A model generated the notes under the pieces. That model made no database searches. It was not told the origin of the DNA and saw only the letters and a program-made list of their open reading frames with translations. This document shows, in pieces, positions 21,498 to 34,039 of a stretch of DNA of 64,000 nt. The stretch is taken from NCBI RefSeq assembly GCF_030272615.1, contig NC_081405.1:576744252-576808251 (forward strand), in the 5' to 3' direction. Made by a program: the position numbers and the translations under genes. This DNA comes from Cryptomeria japonica. Its lineage: Eukaryota > Streptophyta > Pinopsida > Cupressales > Cupressaceae. Numbering within the stretch: the stretch's first letter is position 1; every line of letters begins with the position of its first letter.

Positions 21498-22276
21498 TGT
21501 AGACACCTAAAATTGTCCAGTCTAATTAAATAAATATTTTATTTATTTAATTATCTAAGCTTAATTCTTCTATTAATTAAATAAATCTTTATTTATTTAA
21601 TTAATTCATTTATCCTCTTCTAGCCTTATTTCTCATTTAAATAAATACATTTATTTATTTAAATTATCCTTTTCCCTAAATTAAATAAATATTCTTATTT
21701 ATTTAATTAATCCCACTTCTTCTATTAATTAAATAAATCTTTATTTATTTAATTAATTCATTAACCTTTTCTACCCATGACACATGTCATTCATCTCTTA
21801 ATTCATACACTACCTACCCCTCTCATTATTTTATTATTTCTTTTACCTACCCTCTAATCATAGCCGACCTCCTTTTACACCTCTCAATCTTATCCCTCCA
21901 TTTCATATAGTGTCTTCTATATAAGGAGATGCTTCCTTCATTATCAAACCCTAATGAGCTAACTACTTGATCAATTGACTACTTGGCATATACGATCCTA
22001 CTTGCAACTACATTCCGTTCTTTGTTGAGCTCTTGTGCGTATAAAATCTGAGAGCAAATATATCAAGCAAGATCAATGGAGATAGGAAGAATGGAAATCA
22101 AAACCCTATTGGACATGTGATGGTATAATCTTTGTGATTTCATGTGATTTGCATTGTCTTAGGTAATCTTCATATGTTATGGTGGATCTTTGTTGATTGT
22201 TAGGCTAGGGTTTTGTGGTTGAATTCATTTAGCCTTTCAATATTGTTATTATTGTTATCCATTTTCACCATATACA
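21498..22276 (+). repeat. Gypsy 5' LTR
   Basis: 779 bp, tgtagacacc...tataca. The first half holds palindromic-looking ttaattaaataaat / atttatttaattaa clusters (five blocks between 21525 and 21760). Only six differences from the 3' LTR were found by eye, near 22010, 22029, 22037, 22059, 22089 and 22096, all transitions. Confidence 0.96.
21918..21924 (+). promoter_or_regulatory. TATA box of the Gypsy LTR
   Basis: tatataa within ttctatataaggagatgc, about 420 bp into the LTR and repeated in the 3' LTR at 37442-37448. It is the only good TATA box in the LTR, so it is the likely promoter core; the start site is not determined. Confidence 0.6.
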
Positions 22277-22278
22277 TT

Positions 22279-22298
22279 TTGGCACGCCCGGTGGGACT
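22279..22298 (+). other. Gypsy primer-binding site
   Basis: ttggcacgcccggtgggac begins 2-3 bases after the LTR, the position and style (tgg... rich in G/C) expected of a tRNA-primed site. I cannot assign the tRNA species. Confidence 0.6.
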
Positions 22299-22429
22299 CT
22301 TGTCCCTTTTGCATTTAACCTTTTGTTGCAGATTTTGTGTTTGAAGTTGCAGATCTGGCATTTCTGACGACATTTTTGACATTTTCGAGTCTGTGACATC
22401 TAGAATCATGTTTTTGATTTTCTTGCGCG

Positions 22430-22645
22430 TCTGAGACATCTGTAATCGCGTCCGTGTTTTTGACAAATTTTTATTTTTGCAGGTTTCTGAAAGGCGCATC
22501 TGTGTTAAGGAAACGCATCTGTGTCATTTTTATCCACGTCTGTGTTTGGGAAGCGCGTCTGTGGTTTTTATCCGCATCTGTGCCTCACAGAACCGCATTT
22601 GTGTTGCAGAGTCGCGTCTGTGTCGAGGGTAATCGCGTTTGTATA
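22430..22645 (+). repeat. Short-motif array (a)cgcgtctgtgt, sense orientation
   Basis: About nine copies of a 12-13 bp motif (cgcgtctgtg, cgcatctgtg, cacgtctgtg) spaced 18-30 bp apart. The same motif returns at 23866-24190 and, in reverse complement, at 36238-36508 near the other end of the element. Confidence 0.75.
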
Positions 22646-23865
22646 TCATCTATTTCAAAATTTTGGAAGTTTTATTGATTCAGTTTTCGGATTTTGCATT
22701 TAGGGTTTCAGATCTGGTTTATTTTTGGACTAACATTTTCAGATCTAGCCAACAAAATTGGTGCAGCTTGTCTTGGAAGCAAAGTCATTTGATTGAAGGC
22801 CCCTATTTTCACTAAGTCTTTTGGGTTTTAAAAATTTACCTAACTTGTGTGCTTGCAGGAAGGGGTGATCATTTGAAACAACCCAAACTACTAACAAATC
22901 TTTGGTGCAAGTCCTTGGCAAGGGTTTTTGGATTTTTATTGTGTGCTTTGTTTTCATAGACTAGCAAACACTTCCATTGGTGCACTAAAATTGAATCATT
23001 GTCTTTTGTGTCTTGAGCAATAGGCTCTTTTTGTTTAATCTTTAGAGGGCCTGTCTTCCTGTGTGGTCATTAGGACTACTAGTGAGAAGAGAACGACCCA
23101 AGTGGTAGCGAGGAAAACCCACCTCATCCAAACCACTATAATCAAATGTATTCATGGTGAAAACTATGGATAACATGTGCTGATTAGTTCATACCGACAC
23201 TATGTCTCCCCATAAACCCGTTTGATCAAATTTATTTGATCATTTATAGGGCGTAACCCCTACTGGCTAGGAGCCTTCTGTATTTACAGAGCTGAAAGTG
23301 CTGCATGTATGGCCACACGAACGGATGCCCTTACTAGCACCACTTTATTTTAGAGGCCCAAGTCTTTCTAGTTGTTGGGGCAGGAGGTCGGACCTCTGAT
23401 AGCGGCCCAAACACATACGGTTCTTAGTAGAGATACAAAGTTTACCATGGGGAGTTTTCATGGGGACTGATGCTTGGCTGACCTGAGAAGTGAGTGCCGA
23501 GGGTGGAGCCAGTGAGGTCAAGCATCTAAGTATCTGCTCTGAATAGCGTAGCCTCGGGGGTAAAACCCCATGTGGGATCAACAACTATTGTCTTGGCCAG
23601 CCATAAGAATTGTACTTGACTTATGTTAAACATTCAAAACATTCAAGACCAAACAGCAAAACATTGTGTCTTTTGTGTCTTCAAGTGTATGCAAAACATT
23701 TTTACATCAAACAACACACTTTTCTTGGAGTCATTTTGAGTCTAAACACTTGCAAACATTGGGTCTTCATCAACACTGTGTCCTCTTGTCACGAAAAATA
23801 GTGAAGCAGTCAGATTTGGTCACAACAAAACAACTTCACAGATTGGAAAAATTGCACAAAATTTG

Positions 23866-24190
23866 CAGAAACGCATCTGTGTCGGGCATAATAGCGTCTG
23901 TGTTGTCTAGCCACGTCTGTGAAGGACAGAATCATGTCTGTGTTCCAATAGTCAACATTGCATTTGGCAAACAAAAAAATGTTAGAAGCGCGTCTGTGTT
24001 AAACAGAGCAGCGCCTGTGTTGGGAAACCGCATCTGTGAAGTATACAAGCACGTCTGTGTCCAGAATTGAAAAAACTGTTACAGTCTAGCAAACATAAAC
24101 AAAAAATCTCATAAGCACGTCTGTGTTAGACAAAGCAGTGCCTGTGTCGGGAAACCGCGTCTGGGAAGTATACAGGCACGTCTGTGTCCA
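23866..24190 (+). repeat. Second cgcgtctgtg array
   Basis: About twelve copies. They include a nearly exact duplicated block of about 120 bp: 'gcgtctgtgttaaacagagcagcgcctgtg...ccagaattgaaaaaactgttacag' at 23988-24083, repeated at 24116-24210. Confidence 0.75.
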
Positions 24191-24680
24191 GAATTGAAAA
24201 AACTGTTACAGTGTAGCAAACAAACACAGTCAGTTTCGGAATTCTTGAGCTTCCTAGGTCATTTTTCCAGGGTTTCATTTAGCATTCAACCTGTCTTTGG
24301 GTCTCACAAAGTCCATCATTTCTTTACATCTTACATTACATTCACATTTGTCTAAACTTGAGTCAAAAGGTCACTTGCTTGTCCTCATCATACTTTATCA
24401 ATACACTACATACAACAACACTTTGCTAAGTGGTCCCTCATCAAGGTTTCTTACCTTTGGGTCTCATTTGGTTTTACTTAGAGTCAAGGTCAACTTACCT
24501 CATCAAGAGAAACTATCCTCTCTTTGGAAGTCACACCTACTCTACTACATACATACTTGGTCTTACATTTTGGACATTGCAAGTACACTTCAGACTCATT
24601 TACATTCCATTCAACTCTTGGTCTTCCATACTCTTTCCATTTTTCATCTAGTCTCTCACATCTTGGTCAATACCTAGTTC

Positions 24681-27239
24681 ATGGTTGAAACCCATCTTCA
24701 AAAATCTAGGAGAGAAACTAAAGAGGCTCAAGAGTCCGCAAACATGAGTTCTTATGAATATGACAATGAGGTCTTTTTCAATTCTGATCATACCACATTA
24801 TCTAACATGGATGCCTATAGAAACATTCCAAATGTTGAGAACATGGACACTATAAACAACAATGATACACACAATGACAATGTGGACAACTTTTCATTAC
24901 ATTCTGCAGATGTGGAAGAATCCATTATGAATCCCCATTTCAATAGATTGGTTGAGGAAATAATGAGGAGGGATAGACAATACTTCTTACAAATGATAGC
25001 ACAAAGTGGAGCCAAGATACCTCATGATTTTGACATGTCTCAAATAATGGAACATAGACCTTTGCAACAACCTCACTCCAATATGGATCAAAGGAGACCT
25101 AATAGTGGAGGAAATAGAGGACCACATATAGTACCTGAATCACCATCAGCTTTGCTTCAAAAACCAGAGGTCCCACATACACATGGTCAAACATATGATA
25201 CTTACCTTCGCAGACCATTATGGAAGTCTTATGGAGAAAAATATGCTCAATCACATACCAATGCTAAGGATCAACCACCAAAACAATTGGATGTTCAAAG
25301 GCATGCTCAAAATTTGGACACAAGGAAACCTCATGTCAAATTTGGGGGCAACACAATAGAACATGACATGCCTGTAGAATATGGTATACATGCGCAAAAT
25401 AGATATGGGGTTCCTCAACATGAATCTATACCAAGTGGTCCATATACGCATCATCATTACAGACCTCCTCCATATGAACATGTGTATGATCAATATCATC
25501 CATATATGCAACATGCTCCTCCTCCAATTGGTGCCTCAAGCATGGGGTATGGTCCAAGAAGTCGATCTCCACCTAAGAGCAATTTGGAGCAACAAATCAA
25601 GGACTTACAAAAGAAAATGGAGGACATAAATACACCAAAGCCAACATACACAATGAGAGACATATGTCCTTATCCATTTGACAAGAGCATTCCAATGCCT
25701 CCTTTTCCTACACACTTTGTGATGCCTAAATTTGATAAGCATAGAGGAAAAGGGGATCCTAAGGCACACATAAGATAGTTTTTCACAGCTTGCATTGAAG
25801 TAGCTTCAGAAGAGACATATTTGATGAGATTATTCCCACAAAGCCTAGGTGATCAAGCTATGGAATGGTTCTCCCAACTCCCACCTGGTATTAAGTCATG
25901 GGGTGACTTAGCAAAGGCATTTATTCAACATTTCTCCTACAACATAGAGACAGACATATCAGTCACTACTTTGTGCAATACTAAGCAAAAAGAGGGAGAA
26001 TCTTTTGCATCATTCTTACAAAGATGGAGAAATCTAGCCAGCAGATGCTCTTGTGAAATTCCACAAAAACAAATGGTAGAAATGTTCACCCAAAATGTTA
26101 ACAAAGAGATTGGTTATGACTTAAGGAAAGCTTGTTTGTCCACCTTCAAGGACGTCATTGAAAAAGGCTTAGCGACAGAAAAGGTCCTAATTGAACAAGG
26201 AGTCATTAAAATATTCAAGGAAAACAAAGATGACTTTAAAGGAAAAGACAAGCCAAGATTTTGGAATAAAAACAAGAACATAGTCAATGATGGTGTTGTT
26301 GATGCCAACACAGTGCGACCCAAAGTCATCTTTTCAGGATCAAGTTCTACAAACAATCAAGTGAATACTCAAACAACTTCTAGATCACGAAGGAAGTATA
26401 CCCCTTTGGGAGAACCACTTGAGTCAGTTTTCAAGAAGTTAGTGGCAAACAAGGTGATCACAATTCCAGATTTTCCGCCATATGAACCAAAGGTTAAACC
26501 AAATTGGTGGAATGATGATGAGTATTGTGAATTTCATAAGAGCAAGGGTCATAAGACAGGAAATTGTCATCGCCTAAAGAACATCATAAAGGATCTCATT
26601 GATAGAGGTGACATTGAGATTGAGGGACATTCGTCTAATCAAGAACATGAGATGTTTAAGGAACCATTCCTAGACCATGACAAGGGAAAAGCTAAAGTCA
26701 TAAAGGATCAAACCAACTATACCAGAGCATCTTACAATTATGATTCAACTATTAATCACATTTCAATGGACAATTACGTCTCTACTATTATCATCAAGGA
26801 CAAAGCATATGAGAATTCTACCCAGAGACCCAAGATTGTCCTAAAAGGTGTTGGATCTTCTTCCGAACCTACCTCTGAGTGTCATGTTACAACTCGTCAA
26901 GGCAAAATCACTTTGCAAGGTGCTCCAACTAAAAACACAACCTCCTCATCAACCAAACCTAAGTATGACCTTGTAGAACAGTTAGGGAAGACACCCGCGC
27001 TCATTTCAATCCTTGAACTATTACGCATATCTCCCACACATAAAGACATTCTTGACAAAATCTTGAGAGATATAGCTGTTCCTACTGATCTAAACGTGGA
27101 CCAGTTTCAAGCCATGGTGGGATACCTTTCCATTCCACACTCCCTTACATTCACAAAAGCTGATGACGCCTCTGTAAGTCAGCCGCATAATGCACCATTA
27201 CACATTGAAGCCTTCATACACAAACATCGAATAAAATGA
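24681..27239 (+). pseudogene. Gypsy gag polyprotein
   Basis: Gag forms the virus-like particle and packages RNA. The frame starts MVETHLQKSRRETKEAQESA and has a Gln/His/Pro-rich N-terminal third. The retrotransposon gag core is QAMEWFSQLPPGIKSWGDLA ... FASFLQRWRNLASRC (25857-26055). A CCHC-like knuckle, CEFHKSKGHKTGNC, lies at about 26527-26568. Two nonsense codons lie in frame: TAG at 25776 (an HIR-stop-FFTAC context normally with Gln or Glu) and TGA at 27237 (IK-stop-VLIDGG, normally Arg). The frame is continuous with protease and pol, as in many Tat elements. Confidence 0.9.
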
Positions 27240-28337
27240 GTCCTGATAGATGGAGGAGCAGGTCTAAACATTTGCACATTAAGCACTATCACACAATTGG
27301 GATATTCTGATAAAACTATAAATTCTACAAACAAGATCACCATTAAGGCATATGATGATGAAGAGCGTTCATCCAAGGGTACAGTCATCTTACCTCTCAG
27401 AGTTGGGCCAGTTACAAAGGATGTGGTCTGTCAGGTCCTGGATCTAAATCTCACTTATAACATATTGCTAGGATGTCCTTGGATTCATGAAATGAGGGCA
27501 GTCCCATCCACATATCACTAATGCATTAAGTTTCCTGATAATGGAGTGGAGGTAACAGTTAACGGTGATCCCAATCCATTCATATACTGCAATAACCTGA
27601 AATCAAAGACTGAGACCATCATTCCCAGTAATCGGGAGGCTATTCCTTCGTCGGCATACATTGATCCTGAGTCATTAAAACCTTCGACATCAAAACAAGG
27701 TGAGCTTAAAGGCAAGTTTCAGGACAAAGGCATGGGGGAATATACTTTCAATCAGACCATGTACTTAAGACAAGTCATGAGTTCCCCAAAAGAATATGGA
27801 AGACCACATCCTAACAAGCAAATCTCCATCATGACGCTCAAATGGGACCCTACTACCTTTCAAAGATGGGGTGAACTAGAAGAGGAAGATTTATACCAAA
27901 TGCTTTTCAGTGACAATGAAGAGGAAACACAAGACCACATCAATCTACCATGTGAGAAATATGGCAAAGGCTTCAAAATTTTACAAAAATTCAGGTATGA
28001 TGGTAAAAGCCCTCTGGGGTTACGAAAGGAAGGCATCATTGCACCTTTACAACCTGAATTGACTTTCAAGAAGGAACGCTCGAAAGGACTTGGTTTCTTA
28101 ACTTCCAAAGTCCACACCCAAAGGACAGAAGAAGCCTTACAAATCAAAGCTGCCAAGATTCAACAAGAGAATCGCTATTCCATAGATTCTAACAAATGGG
28201 AATGGGGTTCCGACAAGTCTTCCAGTGACTACGATCTCACCGAGACATTCAGAGAGCCAGGTGAACCCACAAAAGAGGAGGAGTTTTATAACAAATTCAG
28301 AGTTGGTCAAGAAACAACCCATGAGCAATCTACATAG
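27237..28337 (+). pseudogene. Gypsy protease and linker
   Basis: Retroviral-type aspartic protease: VLIDGGAGLNIC begins right after the TGA at 27237 (the catalytic D-G-G motif of plant Gypsy elements), with ILLGCPWIHEM near 27463 as the second conserved block. A nonsense TAA sits at 27519 (TYH-stop-CIKF, normally Gln). The following acidic/charged linker (27546-28337) contains a G-patch-like GKGFKILQKFRYDGKSPLGL near 27965, often found before the reverse transcriptase in this lineage, and ends at a TAG at 28335. Confidence 0.85.
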
Positions 28338-30979
28338 TCTTTGTCTCAAGGTTCTAGGTTGAAATCACATAGGATGAGAACACCTGTTCCAGAATGCGCT
28401 ACTAGTGATGATAATTTGGATTCGCTCGTGATCGAGACTGATGAGGAGAGTGCCATCGATGACCTTGATAATTACCTTGACATACCCGAATATAAGCACA
28501 TCTTCACTCTTAGCCCCGCTAACTTCGAAGACATTAACGGCCTTCCCCTTGTTCACCACCAACTCATTGACTGGGATCATGAAGGACCTACACAGTTGGA
28601 TACATTCCAAAACAATGAAGCTTTTATTGATTATCTAGGCATACGAGACGATCTTCCCCCTGGAGACCATAAAGCGGGATACACCATAGAACTCAATAGC
28701 GTGCAATATTTTGGTGAGGGTGTCAGACCTTCCAGTCGTAAAAATGTGAAAATAAGAACAAATCAAGGGTCTTATGGCGAAAACCACATTGTGGCACTAT
28801 CTGACCCCAAAAAAGTAAAAAGAAAGGACGTATCTAAGGGTGAAAACCTCTCTGAGGCACCCGAAGATGGAAGGCTCGACATTCTCCCAACATCATATGA
28901 GGAAAAATCATCCATGTTGGTAGAGGAGACTATCAAAACAAACATCTGTATAGAAGAGGTTCCACACAACATATTCCTAGCTCAATCATTGACAGAGTCT
29001 GAAAGGTCAAAATTCATAAGTTTCTTCAAAAAGAGACAAATCAACTTCGCCTGGTCATATGCTGATATGCCTGGATTGGATCCGGATTTGGTAATGCATC
29101 ATCTGATGGTCAAACCAGGGGCAAAACCAGTAAAACAGAAATTAAGAAAAATGCATCCACAAGTGGCATTACTAGTCAAAGCAGAACTTGAGAAATTACT
29201 CGATGTCGGATTCATATGCCCAATTGATTATCCTGAATGGATCTCTAACTTGGTACCTGTCAGTAAACCAGACCGCAGCATCAAAATTTGCACAGATTTC
29301 AGAGACATTAACAAAGTTTGTCCCAAGGATGACTTCCCATTACCAAACATTGACTTGATTGTTGATCTCACAGCAGGTCATGAAATGCTATCATTAATGG
29401 ATGGATTCTCTACTTATAATCAAATAAAGATCGCACTCGAAGATCAACATAAAACAGCATTTACTTGTCCATGGGGAACTTTTTGCTGGAATGTCATGCC
29501 TTTTGGGCTAAAGAATGCAGGTGCTACATATCAAAGAGCCATGACTACTATCTTTCATGATCTCATGCATGTAACTGTGGAAGATTATGTTGATGACCTC
29601 TTGGTCAAATCAATAGATAGAAATACACATTTGGACATACTTTCAGTTGCCTTTGATCGGTTGGAGAAATACAAAGTAAGATTAAACCCTAAGAAATGTG
29701 TCTTTGGAGTAACCTCCGGGAAGCTCCTAGGATTCATTGTATCCAAAAGAGGAATTGAAGCGGATCCAGCAAAAGTCAAAGCTATCTTGGAAATGCAACC
29801 ACCAAGAAATATCAGTCAACTTCAATCCTTACAAGGCAGACTCTAGTCCATCCGAAGATTCATAGCACAACTAGCAGATAAGTGTAATCCTTTTCAGCAC
29901 CTACTACATAAAAACATCAAATTCAAATGGGATGACAACTGTCAATAGGCTTTCCAGATGCTCAAAGATTATCTTCTAAATCCGCCAGTTCTGATGCCAC
30001 TAGTTCCAGATCAACCACTGTTACTATACATATCAGCTACTCCAACAGCACTGGGGCACTCTTAGCGCAACAAATCGCTGAAGGCAAGGAAAAAGCAGTA
30101 TACTATATCAGTCGCACATTGGTGGGATACGAGCTAAACTACACACCAATTGAGCGTGCATGTCTTGCTGTGGTATTTGCTTCATAGAAATTACGACATT
30201 ACATGCTTACTCATAAGACAAAGTTAGTTGCAAGGATAGATCCGTTGAAATACCTTCTCAATAAGGCAACGCTTACTGGGCGACTAGCCAAATGGGTAAT
30301 GATACTGAGCAAATTCGACATCGAGTATGTGGACAGAAAAGAAATAAAAGGACAAGCCATCGCAGATCAATTAGCAGATGCTCCCATGATAGATAATGTC
30401 CCTCTAAGTTCAAAATTTCCAGATGAATCCATTTTGACAATGTCACATGCAAAGCCATGGCAACTATACTTTGACGGCTCATATACACAGCATGGGGCAG
30501 GAGCTGGCATCCTCTTTATAACTCCTCAAGGGGATTCTATACCAAAATCATACCGCTTATCATTTCCTTGCACTAACAATATAGCGGAATATGAGGCATT
30601 AACAACAGGATTACGAATTGCAGTTCAATGGAAGGTCCAGGAACTTTGTGTTTTTGGGGACTCCCAACTTGTTATCCGTCAAGCAACTAGTGATTATCAA
30701 AAAAAAGATGAAAATTTAATGCCTTATAAACAAATGGTGGATGGTTTGAAACAACATTTCACAAAGATAGACTTTGAGCAGATACCAAGAGAGCAAAATC
30801 AAGCCGCAGATGCCATGGCTACAATTGCTTCATTGATCGATTTACCTCCAAACGAGACCCGCTATGAGTTCTTGGTGGATAACCTTCTGGTCCCTTCATA
30901 TGAGATAATGCCTACTGAGATTGTATGTGTTGTCGGTCCCAAATCCCAGTTATATGGTTCCATTTTCACATACCTATGA
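28338..30979 (+). pseudogene. Gypsy reverse transcriptase with two RNase H domains
   Basis: Reverse transcriptase blocks: ADMPGLDPDLVMHHL, ICTDFRDINKVCPKDDFPLP (about 29287-29346), MPFGLKNAGATYQRAM, and the catalytic YVDD near 29587. The Gypsy RNase H follows (LLYISATPTALG ... YYISRTLVGYELNYTPIERA). Then comes an archaeal-type RNase H: WQLYFDGSYTQHGAGAG near 30459, AEYEALTTGLRIA, FGDSQLVI, AADAMATIASL. One G is missing from the GGGG run at about 30053-30056, shifting the frame. Nonsense codons lie at 29844, 29946, 30185 and 30977, each where Gln or Arg is expected. Two RNase H domains place the element in the Tat lineage. Confidence 0.92.
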
Positions 30980-31099
30980 GACAATACTTTACCTCCTGAT
31001 CTATCAAATAACCAACGTTGCACTTTCATTTGCCAATCCTCTCGATATGTCATTTTAGCTGATATCCTATACCGGCGAGGTCTAGATGGCACTCTTCTT

Positions 31100-32206
31100 A
31101 GATGTTTAGAAAGCGACGAAGCTTAGGTTGCGTTACGGGAATTGCATGAAGGAATATGTGGTCCACATGCTAGTGGTCCTACCTTGGCCAAGAAACTCAT
31201 CAGGACTGGATATTACTGGCCCAATATGGAGAAAGACTCATATCAGTTCGTCAAGAAATGTAAGCAATGTCAAATTCATGGAGATCTCATACATGCGCTA
31301 GCACAAGAACTTCAATCGCTTGCGTATCCTTGGCCCTTTTATCAGTGGGGACTCGATCTCATAGGCAAGATTCACCCTCCTTCTTCCAATGGTCATAAAT
31401 TCAATATCACCACCACAGAGTATTTTACAAAATGGATTGAAGTCATGCCTCTTACACAAGTTACTGGAAAACAGATTGCTACATTCATCCTCAACTATAT
31501 CATTTGTCGATACAGTATTCCTGTTTCCATTATCACTGATAACAGACGTCCCTTCAAAAATTAGGATGTTCATGAACTCTGTGACCGCTTCCATATCTCT
31601 CATCGTTTCTCCACACCATATTACCCCCAAGGTAATGGCCAAGCTAAGGTGTCTAACAAAACAATCCTTAAAATCCTAAAGAAGACAGTCGATGATGCTA
31701 GTCGTAATTGGCATATTCAACTTAATCCTTCACTTTGGGCCTACCGCACAAGTGTCCGTACACCTACAGGAGCTACACCTTATTCACTAGTCTATGGTTC
31801 CGAAGCCATCTTTCCTATTGAAGTCGAGCTACCCTCTTTACGGGTCTCTTTGCAAAACATCATCAGTGATGAAGACTATAGGGTCTCTCGCTTACAAGAG
31901 CTGGAACTACTGGATGAACGACAACAAACTACTTTCAATAATCTCAAGGCTTACCAACAACGAATGAGTCGCAGCTACAATCACAAGGTCAAGCCTTGCA
32001 CATTTGAGGTAGGTGACTTAGCTCTCAGAGAAAATCCTAAAAATCAACAAGATAGAGAGAAGAAGGGAAAGTTCGAACCAAACTGGCTTGGTCCCTACAT
32101 TATTACAGTAGCATATGGATCTGGTGCATATCAGCTCTCAACTACAGAAGGTGAACCTTTGGAGGATCCTATCAACAGCATGCACCTTCGCAGGTTTTAC
32201 ACATAG
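31100..32206 (+). pseudogene. Gypsy integrase with altered catalytic glutamate
   Basis: Integrase inserts the cDNA. The HHCC zinc finger is HEGICGPHASG ... CKQCQIH (31144-31279). The first catalytic Asp lies in QWGLDLIGKI near 31345 and the second in IITDNRRPF near 31535. The third position reads NGQAKVSNKT: the catalytic Glu is Lys (AAG at 31646-31648). The usual Gly after TDN is Arg. Nonsense codons lie at 31124 and 31562 (both Gln positions). The C-terminus KFEPNWLGPYIITVAYGSGA is intact and the frame ends at 32206. This enzyme cannot be functional. Confidence 0.92.
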
Positions 32207-34039
32207 CTCTTCAAAGTATCCTAGTTTGAAAATTCAAAAATACAAAAAAATCAAAAATTTCAAAAATACAAAAAAAAAAATCATAAAACAAAAAAATCGT
32301 TACTTGGTGAAAACCTGGCAAACAGGTACCTTATGACACAGAAAACATTGAAAAATTGAAAAAAGTAAAGAGAAATAATTTCATCCAACGGTGAAAACCA
32401 CTTCGGTGGCGCCCTAGGTAAGTACCATGGTGAAAACTGGGTCACCAGCACCATGCGTAGAGACATTACTCCTCCCTCCTTTAGGATTCTCTTTCATCGC
32501 TTCACTTTGCACACACTCACAACCTATTCGTTCATAATAAACTTACCCATTCCCATCATTGCTTGTTATTGATCTACCCAAGATTGGTTAGCCATTCATA
32601 ATAAATCTCCCTTTTCACCTCCCTTTCCATCCATAATAAATCAGATCCTATCTGTGGCTAAGGAAAATCCTACATCTAGTGATGGGTGTGGAACTAAGAA
32701 CATCACATGTTTCAAGGAGTACAGTTTCTTCCAGCTTCCTTCAGTCTATTCGCGCACAATCCGCAATAAAGTTTCGTCTTCTTTGCAATAAGGTATCAGT
32801 TTCATGGATTCAGTCAGTTTCAGATGAGACATAGCAACAACAATGGGCTTCAACAAATCAAATCTTTCAACACACTCAGACAACATATGGTTCAGTGCTA
32901 TCTAATCCTTTCTGTGAAAGTAAACATTGTGACCACAATCAAATAAGACTTATACAAGTGACAAGAGACACTAAACTTGAGGACTACAGTGGATGTTGGT
33001 GTCGAGTCTTGGTTTTCTTTTGATTTCATCTTTTTTGGTGACATGTCTTTTAGCTTTTCTGGGATGTCTCTGACTAGAGATTCTATCTCCAGGATGTCTT
33101 TGACTAGAAAGGCGAGGATGGGGTATCATCACCTATTTGTATTTGCTGTCTGTGGATTGTCTCTTAGTAATGCTATGACTTGTCCAAGGATATGAGGAGA
33201 CTGTGAGTCTAGTGTGAACTGGGGCATTCCTTGTTTGTGACTGTCTTATCTCCATGCAAACAGGTACAATGACTTTCTGGGTTGAACATATGCCTCGATT
33301 GTCATAACCTATTTTGCCATAATAAAGCTCAATGATGATAACGCACAAGAAGCTCTTTCACTTTCATATCTTTTGTCTTCCATCCCCCTTTCTTGATTGA
33401 CTTCCATCGTCCTTCTCAAGTCCGCGTAGCCTACTATCACATGACTGAGTATAATGACACACCAAAAAAATTTGCATTTCATGTAGCTGCACCTACATTA
33501 CCACATATAAGCATTTCATACATACATATAGATATCACAACTGCATCACATCCTGCACACAACACCGGTTAGCACAATTTACATTTGCATTATCATATTC
33601 ATCTACATTTCATACATTCACATTTGCATCAGGCATACATAGATAAAACATAAAAGAACAAAAATATTGCATTACATCATATACATATTTGCATCCATAG
33701 CATAAAAACAACCATCACATAAAACATCTCATTACATAGGTACACATGCATATAGCTACCGCAAAGATGAATCATCTCATATATATAATCAAAAGTGTCA
33801 TGATACAATGATGTCAAAATCATATGGCTACAAAAGCACCCGCAGGTGTCTACAATACAAAAATGGTACAAAACTGATACATAGGGAGCCCTCTAAGGCT
33901 ATGATGAACTCCCTCCCTCGGAGCCACCTGGCCTCAGTGGAATCTGAGCCCCTGAAGGACCCACCCCAAGATCATCCCTCCTGTCTCCTCTATTTGGTGG
34001 TGGTGGAGGACCCATAACCCCACCACTCGATGCCTGTCT
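32207..34039. other. Spacer between integrase and antisense PMD gene
   Basis: No conserved protein. It starts with an A-rich stretch (32240-32300), then has several ggtgaaaac phrases (32309, 32390, 32429), a doubled 'ggatgtct-tgactagaaa' phrase (about 33062 and 33092), and a CAT-rich tract (33480-33800). Confidence 0.6.

Larger units (their letters stand above)
22299..24680 (+). other. Gypsy 5' leader, non-coding
   Basis: 2.4 kb between primer-binding site and gag with no conserved protein. It contains two clusters of a gcgtctgtg motif (22430-22645 and 23866-24190). Long leaders are usual for Tat elements. Short ORFs here arise from the repeats. Confidence 0.6.

Noticed and set aside
21230-21506. 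Minus-strand open frames across the Copia zinc knuckle
   Set aside because: Shadow of the plus-strand gag/protease coding sequence, crossing the Gypsy junction.
33677-33871. Minus-strand Cys/His/Tyr-rich open frame in the Gypsy spacer
   Set aside because: Produced by a CAT-rich tract (atg/tac repeats) with no conserved domain.
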